From positions 7,626,001-7,690,000 of the forward strand of contig NZ_CP011533.1 in the NCBI RefSeq assembly GCF_001704275.1: a stretch of 64,000 nt of DNA. Reading direction: 5' to 3'. This DNA comes from Streptomyces noursei ATCC 11455. GTDB taxonomy: Bacteria > Actinomycetota > Actinomycetes > Streptomycetales > Streptomycetaceae. This document shows, piece by piece, positions 56,740-64,000 of the stretch (position 1 is the stretch's first letter; the number at the start of each line of letters is the position of its first letter). The position numbers were made by a program, and so were the translations under genes. The notes under the pieces were generated by a model. That model made no database searches. It saw only the letters and a list, made by a program, of their open reading frames with translations, and had not been told where the DNA came from.

Positions 56740-58311
56740 ATGACGGATGCGACGGACGCGCCCGGAGCGCGCGGCAACACGGTCGACGGGGTCCTGCGGC
56801 GCAGCGCGCGCCGGGTGCCGGAGCGGACCGCGATCAGGTACGCGGGGCGGAGCTGGAGCTACCGCGCACTGGACGACGCGGTGACCGCCGCCGCGCGGGT
56901 GTTGCGCTCCGAGGGACTGCGCCCCGGCGACCGGGTGGCGTCCTACGGGCACAACTCCGACGCCTATCTGATCGGCTTCCTGGCCTGCGCCCGCGCCGGG
57001 CTGGTGCACGTACCGGTCAACCACGGCCTCACCGGCGAGGAACTGGCGTACCTCCTGGACCAGTCCGGCAGCGCCCTGGTGCTCACGGACGTCGCGCTGG
57101 CGTCCCGGTTGCCGGCCGGGACCCGGGCCGTCCCCCTGCACGGCGCGCCCGACGGGCTGCTGGAGCGGCTGGCGGAGCGGCCGGCGGAGGACGGGGCGGC
57201 CGGCGCCGGTGCGCTGCCCGAGGCGTCCGAGGACACCCTGGTCCAGCTGCTCTACACCTCGGGCACCACCGCGCTCCCCAAGGGCGCGATGATGACCCAC
57301 CGGGCGCTGGTGCACGAGTACACCAGCGCCATCGTCGCCCTCGACCTCAAGGAGAGCGACCGCCCCGTCCACTCGCTGCCGCTCTACCACTCCGCGCAGA
57401 TGCACGTCTTCCTGCTGCCCTATCTGGCGGTGGGGGCGGAGAACATCCTCCTGGACGGGCCCGATCCGGAGCGGATCTTCGCGCTGGTGGAAGCGGGCGA
57501 GGCGGACAGCCTGTTCGCCCCGCCCACGGTGTGGATCGCGTTGGCCCACCACACCGGTTTCGACACCCGGGACCTCGGCGGGCTGCGCAAGGCGTACTAC
57601 GGCGCCTCGATCATGCCGGTGCCCGTACTGGAACGGCTGCGCGCCCGGCTGCCGCACCTCGCCTTCTACAACTGCTTCGGCCAGAGCGAGATCGGCCCGC
57701 TGGCCACCGTCCTGGGCCCGGACGAGCACGAGGGCCGGATGGAGTCCTGCGGCCGTCCGGTGCTGTTCGTCGAGGCCCGGGTGGTCGACGAGGACGGCCG
57801 GGAGGTGCCGGACGGCACCCGCGGCGAGATCGTCTACCGCTCGCCGCAGCTGTGCACCGGCTACTGGGACAAGCCGGGCGAGACCGCGGAGGCGTTCCGG
57901 GACGGCTGGTTCCACTCGGGGGACCTGGCCGTCCGGGACGCGGCGGGCTATTTCACGGTGGTGGACCGGGTCAAGGACGTCATCAACTCCGGTGGCGTCC
58001 TGGTCGCCTCGCGCCAGGTGGAGGACGTGCTCTACGCACATCCGCAGGTCGCCGAGGTCGCGGTCATCGGGCTGCCGGACGAGCGGTGGATCGAGGCGGT
58101 GACCGCGGTGGTGGTCCGGCGGACCGACGGCACGGAGGAGAACGGCGTGGTCGGGGAGGCGGAGCTGATCGCGGCGGCGCGGGCCCGGCTGGCGCCGTTC
58201 AAGGTGCCCAAGCGGGTGGAGTTCGTGGACGCGCTGCCGCGCAACGCCTCCGGCAAGGTCCTCAAGCGTGCGCTGCGCGAGCGGTTCGACACCCGCCGGG
58301 CGGCGCGCTGA
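56740..58311 (+). CDS. AMP-dependent acyl-CoA synthetase (FadD13/long-chain type)
   Basis: A 523-residue adenylating enzyme: phosphate loop YTSGTTALPKGAMMTHRAL near 172-190, YYGASIMPVPVLERL and YNCFGQSEIGPLATVLG (A5), GDLAVRDAAGYFTVVDRVKDVINSGG (A7/A8), and the terminal LPRNASGKVLKRALRERF with the catalytic lysine. The pattern fits FACL13/FadD13-like soluble long-chain acyl-CoA synthetases. The substrate is not determined. The ATG at 56740 is the first codon compatible with the promoter at 56705. The VOC gene follows 69 bp later. Confidence 0.87.
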   Translation: MTDATDAPGARGNTVDGVLRRSARRVPERTAIRYAGRSWSYRALDDAVTAAARVLRSEGLRPGDRVASYGHNSDAYLIGFLACARAGLVHVPVNHGLTGEELAYLLDQSGSALVLTDVALASRLPAGTRAVPLHGAPDGLLERLAERPAEDGAAGAGALPEASEDTLVQLLYTSGTTALPKGAMMTHRALVHEYTSAIVALDLKESDRPVHSLPLYHSAQMHVFLLPYLAVGAENILLDGPDPERIFALVEAGEADSLFAPPTVWIALAHHTGFDTRDLGGLRKAYYGASIMPVPVLERLRARLPHLAFYNCFGQSEIGPLATVLGPDEHEGRMESCGRPVLFVEARVVDEDGREVPDGTRGEIVYRSPQLCTGYWDKPGETAEAFRDGWFHSGDLAVRDAAGYFTVVDRVKDVINSGGVLVASRQVEDVLYAHPQVAEVAVIGLPDERWIEAVTAVVVRRTDGTEENGVVGEAELIAAARARLAPFKVPKRVEFVDALPRNASGKVLKRALRERFDTRRAAR

Positions 58312-58380
58312 GGGCGGCTGTCAGTGCCCGCTGCCATGCTGGGAATCGGTACTGACCAGCGCGTGATGGGAGTTCCTCTG

Positions 58381-59181
58381 ATGCTGACGACCCACTTCGT
58401 CCCGGGCTCGCCGAACTGGCTCGACCTCGGCGCGCCCGACGTCGACGCCGCCGCGGCCTTCTACTCCGCGGTGTTCGGCTGGACCTTCCAGTCGGCCGGC
58501 CCGGAGAGCGGCGGCTACGGCTTCTTCCAGCTCGACGGCAGAACGGTCGGCGCGGTCGGTCCGCTGACGGAGGAGGGCGCGAGCCCGTCCTGGACGCCGT
58601 ACTTCCACACCGCGGACGCGGACGCCACCTGCAAGGCGGTGGAGCAGGCCGGCGGCCGGGTCCGGGTCGCGCCGATGGACGTCTTCACCGCCGGCCGGCT
58701 GGCCATGCTCACCGATCCGACCGGCGCCGACTTCGCCGTCTGGCAGCCCGGCGAGGTCAAGGGCCTGGAGGCGGTGATGGAGCCCGACACCCTGTGTTGG
58801 ACGGAGCTCTACACCACCGACGCCGCCGCGGCCAAGGAGTTCTACGGCTCGGTGTTCTCATGGACCTACCAGGACATGCCGATGGGCGGCGGCCCCGTCT
58901 ACAGCATCGCCTCCGCCCCCGGCGCCGGACAGGGCGAGGACACCGCGCACGGCGGCATCATGCAGCTCCCGCAGGAGAATCTGGACGCCGGCTCGACGCC
59001 CGAGTGGCACCCGTACTTCGGCGTGACCGACTGCGACGCCACCTTCAACGCCGCCGTCCAGCACGGCGGCACGCCGCTCATCGCCCCGATGGACGTGCCC
59101 GGCGTCGGCCGGCTGGCGATGCTGATGGATCCGGCGGGCGCCCCCTTCGCGCTGATCAAGGGGGACCCGTCGATGACCTGA
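58381..59181 (+). CDS. Two-domain VOC protein
   Basis: A 266-residue protein with two vicinal oxygen chelate domains: WLDLGAPDVDAAAAFYSAVF opens the first and CWTELYTTDAAAAKEFYGSV the second; ends are LTDPTGADFAVWQPG and LMDPAGAPFALIKGD. It is similar in layout to the protein encoded at 43138. Paralogous pairs of this family are common in streptomycetes; the function is uncertain. The ATG at 58381 is chosen because GGGAG lies 8 nt upstream; an in-frame start at 58324 is possible. It converges with paaK with only 2 bp between the stops. Confidence 0.8.
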   Translation: MLTTHFVPGSPNWLDLGAPDVDAAAAFYSAVFGWTFQSAGPESGGYGFFQLDGRTVGAVGPLTEEGASPSWTPYFHTADADATCKAVEQAGGRVRVAPMDVFTAGRLAMLTDPTGADFAVWQPGEVKGLEAVMEPDTLCWTELYTTDAAAAKEFYGSVFSWTYQDMPMGGGPVYSIASAPGAGQGEDTAHGGIMQLPQENLDAGSTPEWHPYFGVTDCDATFNAAVQHGGTPLIAPMDVPGVGRLAMLMDPAGAPFALIKGDPSMT

Positions 59182-59183
59182 CG

Positions 59184-60521
59184 TCACCCGCTCCGGCGCG
59201 CGTCCACGATGCGCTTGAACTTCCCGACCGAGCGCTCCAGCGTCTCCGGATCGACGATCTCGACGGCGACCGTGACGCCGATGCCGTCCTTCACGCCGCG
59301 GGCGATCCGGTCGGCGGCGGCCGTCCGGTCGTCCGCCGTGGCGCCCGGCCGGGCCTCGGCGCGGACGGTCAGCTCGTCCAGCCGGCCCTCGCGGGTCAGC
59401 CGGAGCTGGAAGTGCGGGGCGACCCCCGGGGTGCGCAGCACGATCTCCTCGATCTGCGCCGGGAAGAGATTGACCCCGCGCAGGATGATCATGTCGTCGC
59501 TGCGCCCGGTGACCTTCTCCATGCGGCGGAAGGCCGGGCGGGCGGTGCCGGGCAGCAGTCGGGTCAGATCCCGGGTGCGGTAGCGGATGACCGGCATCGC
59601 CTCCCTGGTCAGGGAGGTGAGGACCAGTTCGCCGTGCTCGCCGTCCGGCAGCACCTCCCCGGTGATCGGATCGACCACCTCGGGATAGAAGTGGTCCTCC
59701 CAGATGTGCGGTCCGTCCTTGGTCTCCACGCACTCCTGTGCCACGCCGGGGCCCATCACCTCCGACAGGCCGTAGATGTCGACGGCGTCGATGGCGAACC
59801 GCTCCTCGATCTCCCGGCGCATCTCCTGGGTCCAGGGCTCGGCACCGAAGATGCCGACCTTCAGCGAGGTCGAACGGGGGTCCACGCCCTGCCGCTCGAA
59901 CTCGTCGAGCAGGGTGAGCATGTAGGACGGCGTGACCATGATGATCTCGGGGCGGAAGTCCTGGATGAGCCGCACCTGACGGCTGGTCATCCCGCCGGAC
60001 GCCGGTACGACCGTGCAGCCGAGCCGCTCCGCGCCGTAGTGCGCCCCGAGTCCGCCGGTGAACAGCCCGTAGCCGTAGGCGATGTGGACGGTGTGCCCCG
60101 GTCGGCCGCCCGCCGCGCGGATCGAACGGGCCACCAGGTCCGCCCAGTCCGAGAGGTCCCGCTCGGTGTAGCCCACGACCGTCGGCCGCCCGGTGGTGCC
60201 GCTGGAGGCGTGCAGCCGCCGCACCCGCTCCTTGGGGACGGCGAACATCCCGAACGGGTAGTGCGCCCGCAGATCGTCCTTGACGGTGAACGGGAAGCGG
60301 GCCAGGTCCGCCGTCGAGCGGCAGTCCTCGGGCCGCACCCCCGCCCGGTCGAACGCCTCGCGGTAGAAGGGGACGTGTTCGTAGGCGTGCCGCAACGTGG
60401 TCTGTAGCCGGGTGACTTGGAGCGTGTGCAGGGCGTCCGTCGAGAGCCGCTCCGCGTCGTCGCACCAGTCGGTCCCGCAGGTCCCGAGGTTCGCCCCGCT
60501 GTCCGTCGCCGTCTCCGGCAT
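59184..60521 (-). CDS. paaK: Phenylacetate-CoA ligase
   Basis: A 445-residue adenylating enzyme of the PaaK family. ASSGTTGRPTVVGYT is the phosphate loop, IAYGYGLFTGGLGAHYGAER, DIYGLSEVMGPGVAQEC, YRTRDLTRLLPGTARP and GRSDDMIILRGVNLFPAQIEE are all diagnostic, and the C-terminal GKFKR supplies the lysine. It converts phenylacetate, ATP and CoA to phenylacetyl-CoA in the cytosol. The rest of the paa pathway is not in the window. ATG 60521 is used, with GTG 60530 as an alternative; GAGG and GGGAG lie upstream of both. A PaaR-like palindrome at 60543 sits in the promoter. Confidence 0.93.
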   Translation of the reverse strand: MPETATDSGANLGTCGTDWCDDAERLSTDALHTLQVTRLQTTLRHAYEHVPFYREAFDRAGVRPEDCRSTADLARFPFTVKDDLRAHYPFGMFAVPKERVRRLHASSGTTGRPTVVGYTERDLSDWADLVARSIRAAGGRPGHTVHIAYGYGLFTGGLGAHYGAERLGCTVVPASGGMTSRQVRLIQDFRPEIIMVTPSYMLTLLDEFERQGVDPRSTSLKVGIFGAEPWTQEMRREIEERFAIDAVDIYGLSEVMGPGVAQECVETKDGPHIWEDHFYPEVVDPITGEVLPDGEHGELVLTSLTREAMPVIRYRTRDLTRLLPGTARPAFRRMEKVTGRSDDMIILRGVNLFPAQIEEIVLRTPGVAPHFQLRLTREGRLDELTVRAEARPGATADDRTAAADRIARGVKDGIGVTVAVEIVDPETLERSVGKFKRIVDARRSG

Positions 60522-60542
60522 GGATCTCACCGCCTCGTCTCC

Positions 60543-60560
60543 CTACCGATCATTCGGTAG
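60543..60560. promoter_or_regulatory. PaaR-like operator upstream of paaK
   Basis: CTACCGATCATTCGGTAG is a perfect palindrome (7-bp arms, 4-bp centre), 21 bp before the paaK start. Its ACCG-N6-CGGT core fits the TetR-family PaaR sites described for Corynebacterium (ACCGnnCGnnCGGT) except at one central base. Confidence 0.65.
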
Positions 60561-60629
60561 CTGCGTGCGGGTCCAAGTAATCAGCGCGCGGCGAACACGT
60601 CAAGGGGCGTGCCGAGGAAGGCCCACGGG

Positions 60630-60635
60630 TAGCGT
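60630..60635 (+). promoter_or_regulatory. -10 element of a probable leaderless transcript (alpha/beta hydrolase gene)
   Basis: TAGCGT is followed by 7 nt and the ATG at 60643; no Shine-Dalgarno sequence is close to the start. Confidence 0.5.
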
Positions 60636-60642
60636 CGGGCGC

Positions 60643-61341
60643 ATGGGTGACATACGGAAGGTGCAGGTGGGCGACGTCCGGCTGGCATACCGCGGGTGGG
60701 GCGCGGCGGACGCGCCGCCGGCGGTCCTGCTGCACTGCCTCGGGGAGGACGGCGAGGACTGGCGCGGCGTGGTCGGGCGACTGGCCACCACGCACCGGGT
60801 CCTCGCCCTCGACCAGCGCGGACACGGCCGCAGCGACTGGCCGGGGGAGTACGGCTTCGAGCGCTGGCGGGACGACGCGATCGGCTTCGTCGAGACGCTC
60901 GGCCTCGGCCCCGCCACCCTCATCGGCCACTCCGCGGGAGCCACCGCCGCCCTCCTGCTGGCCGCCCACCGCCCGGACCTGGTCTCCCGCCTGATCCTGG
61001 AGGAGCCCGCCCCGCCGGTCCCGGCCGACCCGCCGCAGGAGGTCCCCGAGCCGCCGCCGGGCCCGCCGACGTTCGACTGGCAGGCCAAGATCGCCGTGGT
61101 GGCCGAACGGAACGCCCCCGCCCCGCACTGGCGCGACGGCCTGCCCGCCGTCACCGCTCCCACCCTCGTCATCGCCGGCGGCCCCACCAGCCACATCCCC
61201 CAGCACCATCTCGCCGAACTGGCCCGCGCCATCCCCGACGCCCGCCTGGTCACCATCGAGGACGCCGGCCACCTCGTCCACGAGGAGCGGCCGGCCGCGT
61301 ACCTGGCGGCGGTCACGTCGTTCCTGGCGGGCGGCCGGTGA
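60643..61341 (+). CDS. Alpha/beta hydrolase
   Basis: A 232-residue hydrolase: VLLHCLGEDGEDWRGVV (oxyanion), LDQRGHGRSDWPGEYG, nucleophile elbow LIGHSAGATAALLLA (Ser in GHSAG), acid in LVIAGGPTSHI-region and DAGHLVHEERP with the histidine. The cap domain is short, with a Pro-rich segment (PADPPQEVPEPPPGPP). The acid of the triad is not obvious: where D is usual (LVIAGGPTS) there is no aspartate, so it may be displaced. The substrate is unknown. It begins 7 nt after TAGCGT and is divergent from paaK. Confidence 0.82.
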   Translation: MGDIRKVQVGDVRLAYRGWGAADAPPAVLLHCLGEDGEDWRGVVGRLATTHRVLALDQRGHGRSDWPGEYGFERWRDDAIGFVETLGLGPATLIGHSAGATAALLLAAHRPDLVSRLILEEPAPPVPADPPQEVPEPPPGPPTFDWQAKIAVVAERNAPAPHWRDGLPAVTAPTLVIAGGPTSHIPQHHLAELARAIPDARLVTIEDAGHLVHEERPAAYLAAVTSFLAGGR

Positions 61342-61465
61342 GAGCCCGGCGGGGCGGCGCACGGCGCCTGGCGCGGCGGCCGGGGCGGCCGTAGGCTCCC
61401 GGCATCCGCACCCCCCCGTGGCCCGCGCGCCGTTCGCCGGGCCGCGGTTCCGAGAAAGGCTCGAT

Positions 61466-62257
61466 GTGCAGGTGACCACCTCGATACGCCGTGCGCTGCT
61501 CGCCGGGACCGCCGCGGCCGTGCTGTTCGCCGGGGCCGGGAGCGCCGTCGCGGCGCCGGCCGCCGGGGCCGCGCGACCGGTGAGCGCGCCGGTCGGCGCC
61601 GCACCCGCGCCGATCGGGCAACTCCGGCCGCTGGTCGCGCTCTCCGCCGAGCGGCTGGCCGCCGCCGATCTGGTGGCCGCCGCCAAGTGGGGCACCGGCA
61701 GCCCGATCGACGACCCGGCGCGGGAGCGGGAGGTGCTGGACGCGGTGGCGGCCCTGGCCCGCCGGCTGGGTGCCGACCCGGCCGCGACCGTGCGGATCTT
61801 CCGGGACCAGATCGAGGCGAGCAAGGTCGTCCAGCGCGGCCTGTACCGCCGCTGGACCGCCGACCCGGCGCAGGCACCCACCACCCGGCCGGACCTCGCG
61901 CGGATCCGCACGGAGATCAACCGCATCAACGGGGAGTTGGTGCGGGCCGTCGCCGCGTCCCCGCGGGCCCGCACGGCGCCCGGCTGCGCGCCGCGGCTGG
62001 CGCTGTCCGCGCTGTGGGTGGGCCACGAGCGCCGGCTGGACGCGCTGCACGCGGCGGGGCTGGCCCGATCGCTGCGCTCGGTCTGCGGAGGCTGGGGCGC
62101 TTCTGGCGGAGATCCGTCGGAAAGCGCCCTGGGGTCTGTCCGATGGGCCGTGTCCGCACAGTGGACGCGACCCGGGGTCCGCGACGTTGCGCCCGCCGCC
62201 CGGCCGGTCGCTCACGCCTCCCGTTCGCCCGCCGCCACCGCCTTCGCCCAGCGGTAG
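61466..62257 (+). CDS. Secreted chorismate mutase (AroQ-gamma) with abnormal C-terminal extension
   Basis: A 263-residue exported protein. Residues 1-30 form a signal peptide (RRALLAGTAAAVLFAGAGSA). Residues 55-208 match secreted AroQ-gamma enzymes: LVALSAERLAAADLVAAAKW, GSPIDDPAREREVLDAVAA, VRIFRDQIEASKVVQRGLYRRW and a final cysteine after ARSLRSVC, where such proteins normally end. They isomerise chorismate to prephenate. The last 54 residues are unrelated sequence that reads through the repeat at 62094-62152 and then 46 bp into the convergent acyl-CoA synthetase gene. It appears the normal stop was lost when the repeat entered. The GTG at 61466 has GAGAAAGG upstream. Confidence 0.8.
   Translation: MQVTTSIRRALLAGTAAAVLFAGAGSAVAAPAAGAARPVSAPVGAAPAPIGQLRPLVALSAERLAAADLVAAAKWGTGSPIDDPAREREVLDAVAALARRLGADPAATVRIFRDQIEASKVVQRGLYRRWTADPAQAPTTRPDLARIRTEINRINGELVRAVAASPRARTAPGCAPRLALSALWVGHERRLDALHAAGLARSLRSVCGGWGASGGDPSESALGSVRWAVSAQWTRPGVRDVAPAARPVAHASRSPAATAFAQR
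62094..62152. repeat. Copies of repeat elements A and B, side by side
   Basis: GGGCGC (62095-62100) and GCGCCC (62124-62129) surround GGAGATCCGTC, matching element A at 29693-29739 in opposite orientation. Directly adjacent, 62131-62152 contains TGTCCGATGGG, the core of element B arms at 54924-54984. They lie over the end of the chorismate mutase reading frame. Confidence 0.55.
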
Positions 62258-63840
62258 TCCGCCTTGCCGCTGGGTGACCGCTGGATGCGGTCGGCGAAGA
62301 CGACCTGGCGCGGCACCTTGTAGCCGGCCAGCCGGGTCCGGCAGTGCGTCTGGAGGGCGGTGAGGTCCAACGGGTCGGCGCCTGGCCGGAGTTGGACGAC
62401 GGCGGCGACCCGGTTGCCCCAGCGGTCGTCCGGGACGCCGGCCACCAGCGCGTCGTAGACGTCCGGATGCGCCTTGAGGGCCTGCTCGACCTCCTCCGGA
62501 TAGATCTTCTCCCCGCCGGAGTTGATGCACTGCGAGCCCCGGCCGAGCACGGTGACCACGCCGTCGGCGCCGACGGTGGCCATGTCGCCGAGCAGCACCC
62601 ACCGGTCGCCGTCGGCCTCGAAGAACGTCTCGGCGGTCTTGGCCGGGTCGTTGTGGTAGCCGAGCGGGACGTGGCCGCGCAGCGCGAGCCGGCCCGGTTC
62701 GCCTACCGCGGAGCGCCGGTGGGTGGCCGGGTCCACCACGGCCATCCGGGAGTTGACGTTCAGGCGGAAGCCCTTGTCCGGGCCGGAGTCGTCGGTGGCG
62801 GTGCCGTTGAATCCGGACTCCGAGGAGCCGAAGTTGTTCAGCAGTAACGCGTTCGGCACCAGCGCGGCGAACTGGGCGCGGACCGTGTCGGAGAGGATCG
62901 CCCCGGAGCTGCTGACGCTGAACAGGGACGAGCAGTCGGTCCCCTTGAGCGGCCCGGCGAGCGCGTCCACCAGCGGTCGCAGCATCGCGTCGCCGACCAG
63001 GGAGACGCTGGTGACCCGCTCCCGCTCGATGGTGCGCAACACCTCCTCCGGCACGAACTTGCGGTGGACGACGACCTTCTGGCCGAAGTGGAAGGCGATG
63101 AACGCGGTGAGCGTCGAGGTGCCGTGCATCAGCGGCGGCGTCGGGAAGAAGACCAGGCCCTCGCCGCCGGCCGCCACCCGCTCGGCCAGTTCCTGCGGGC
63201 GGCCGACCGGCTCCCCGGTCGGCGCGCCACCGCCCATCCCGGAGAAGAAGATGTCCTCGTGGCGCCAGACGACGCCCTTGGGCATCCCGGTGGTCCCGCC
63301 GGTGTAGATGACGATCCGGTCGTCGGCGGAGCGCGGTCCGAAGCCGCGGGCGGGGGAGCCGGCCCCCATGGCCTGCGCCAGCGGCACCGGCGCGATCGAG
63401 GGCTCGGCGGCCCCCGCGGGCGGGGCACCGACCCGCACCAGGTGCAGCAGTCCCGGCGCCCGCGGCAGCGCCCCGGCGACCCGCTCGGTGAACTCCCCGT
63501 CGAAGACCAGTGCCACCAGCTCGGCGTCGCGGTAGAGGTAGGCCAACTCCTCCTCGACGTACCGGTAGTTGACGTTGACCGGGACGGCGCGGATCTTCAG
63601 GCACGCGTAGGCGGTCTGGAGGTACTCGACGCCGTTGTAGAGGTGCAGGCCGACGTGGTCGCCGGGGCCGACGCCCTGGTCGGCGAGGTGGTGGGCCAGG
63701 CGGTTGGCGGCCCGGTCCAGCTCCGCGTAGGTCAGTCGCCGCTCGGCGCCGGTGCCCGGATGGTCGAGGTGCACCAGCGCCTCGCGGTCGGGGACGGTGT
63801 CGACGATCGACTCGAAGAGGTCGGCGAGGTTGTACTCCAT
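62212..63840 (-). CDS. AMP-dependent acyl-CoA synthetase (FadD19-like)
   Basis: A 542-residue enzyme. YTGGTTGMPKGVVWRHEDIF is the phosphate loop with the WRHEDI signature of FadD19-type proteins; NFGSSESGFNGT (A5), GRGSQCINSGGEKIYPEEVEQALKAHPDVYD (A8), and RSPSGKADYRWAK (catalytic Lys) also match. M. tuberculosis FadD19 activates steroid side chains and is KstR-controlled, so a steroid or branched-acid substrate is inferred. GGAGGAG lies 3-9 nt upstream of the ATG at 63840; an in-frame start at 63879 is less likely. A TTTCTGA-N7-TCAG operator and a KstR-type box lie upstream. Its end overlaps the extended chorismate mutase frame by 46 bp. Confidence 0.88.
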   Translation of the reverse strand: MEYNLADLFESIVDTVPDREALVHLDHPGTGAERRLTYAELDRAANRLAHHLADQGVGPGDHVGLHLYNGVEYLQTAYACLKIRAVPVNVNYRYVEEELAYLYRDAELVALVFDGEFTERVAGALPRAPGLLHLVRVGAPPAGAAEPSIAPVPLAQAMGAGSPARGFGPRSADDRIVIYTGGTTGMPKGVVWRHEDIFFSGMGGGAPTGEPVGRPQELAERVAAGGEGLVFFPTPPLMHGTSTLTAFIAFHFGQKVVVHRKFVPEEVLRTIERERVTSVSLVGDAMLRPLVDALAGPLKGTDCSSLFSVSSSGAILSDTVRAQFAALVPNALLLNNFGSSESGFNGTATDDSGPDKGFRLNVNSRMAVVDPATHRRSAVGEPGRLALRGHVPLGYHNDPAKTAETFFEADGDRWVLLGDMATVGADGVVTVLGRGSQCINSGGEKIYPEEVEQALKAHPDVYDALVAGVPDDRWGNRVAAVVQLRPGADPLDLTALQTHCRTRLAGYKVPRQVVFADRIQRSPSGKADYRWAKAVAAGEREA

Positions 63841-63924
63841 GGCTCCTCCAGACCGGGCGGGCGTCGGCTCGGCGGTCATTAGAGCGCCGCGGCGGAGCGC
63901 AGGGAAGGGCCGGGGCCAAGAAAA

Positions 63925-63942
63925 CTGACTGGTCGTCAGAAA
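63925..63942. promoter_or_regulatory. Operator related to the site at 52054
   Basis: CTGAC-TGGTC-GTCAG (63925-63939); on the minus strand it reads TTTCTGACGACCAGTCAG, sharing TTTCTGACG and the TCAG half at the same spacing with the 52054 site. It lies 85 bp upstream of the FadD19-like start. Confidence 0.6.
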
Positions 63943-63967
63943 AGCCTTGAACTCGCCGTGCGGCTAC

Positions 63968-63981
63968 TGCAACCTGTTCTA
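63968..63981. promoter_or_regulatory. KstR-type operator (second copy)
   Basis: TGCAACCTGTTCTA matches TnnAACnnGTTnnA at all eight fixed positions. It sits between the FadD19-like gene and a plus-strand gene that must begin just beyond the window, since GGGAGG ends 2 bp before the edge. Confidence 0.6.
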
Positions 63982-64000
63982 CGTCGTGAGACGGGAGGAC

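Noticed and set aside
1..64000. tRNA, rRNA, riboswitch or prophage segments
   Set aside because: I saw no tRNA-like cloverleaf ends, no rRNA conserved blocks, no recognisable riboswitch core, and no phage structural genes or integrase; subtle RNAs could still be missed without a covariance search.

Overview
The window is very GC-rich chromosomal DNA with codon usage, gene density and gene families typical of Streptomyces (or a close actinomycete). Indicators are ABC sugar importers without their own ATPase, DUF5133, a DUF574 (Methyltransf_19) methyltransferase, an MpaB-like oxygenase, Ku with a lysine-rich tail, many STAS/ECF/LysR/AraC/DeoR regulators, and many genes whose start codon lies 6-7 nt after a TAnnnT -10 element (probable leaderless mRNAs). 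I saw no rRNA, tRNA, CRISPR array, complete insertion sequence or prophage. About 55 protein genes can be supported. The first (a lipoprotein) is cut by the left edge, and the right edge ends in the promoter and ribosome-binding region of a gene that starts outside.

Layout. 0-6.3 kb: a PobA-type hydroxybenzoate hydroxylase, then a stress group (Hrp1-type CBS protein, Rv2629-like eRF1-fold protein, phosphoribosyltransferase/hydrolase fusion) whose mycobacterial relatives belong to the DosR dormancy regulon. 6.3-8.5 kb: ATP-dependent DNA ligase and a Nudix hydrolase. 8.5-12.5 kb: a DeoR-controlled polyol-type ABC importer operon. 12.8-19 kb: a STAS protein, then a LysR-controlled cluster resembling the Pseudomonas amaA-hglS-amaB lysine/2-aminoadipate pathway. 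19-24 kb: an ECF-like sigma factor with a partner gene, a methyltransferase, and the PTS-type dihydroxyacetone kinase operon dhaK-dhaL-dhaM. 23.9-29.7 kb: an accessory stretch with two decayed genes (a carboxylate-amine ligase with one amber codon and a ferric-reductase-like remnant), an SDR, an AraC/MDR divergent pair, VOC and cupin proteins.

29.7-44.6 kb: alpha/beta hydrolase, acyl-CoA dehydrogenase, double GNAT, an HTH protein, a secreted tripeptidyl-aminopeptidase-like hydrolase, Ku, an HhH protein, phosphoketolase with DUF5133, a methyltransferase, a flavin monooxygenase, a two-domain VOC protein and a secreted SH3-like protein. 44.6-64 kb is dominated by CoA-thioester metabolism: an acyl-CoA dehydrogenase behind a KstR-type palindrome, an MpaB-like oxygenase, a Ser/Thr kinase-TPR fusion, a GH27 alpha-galactosidase, a CrtI-like flavoprotein, a nitronate-monooxygenase-like protein, three acyl-CoA synthetases, and PaaK behind a PaaR-like palindrome. 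Among these sits an uncharacterised HTH/TPR gene pair. A second KstR-type palindrome lies 20 bp from the right edge.

The most informative non-coding signals are two KstR-type boxes (44666 and 63968), a shared TTTCTGA-N7-TCAG operator (52054 and 63925), a 13-bp tandem array (2781-2873), repeat-element copies at 29693, 54924 and 62094 (the last apparently removed the stop codon of a chorismate mutase gene), and the recurrent leaderless -10/start arrangement. Identities and starts come from reading sequence motifs only; no database search was run.
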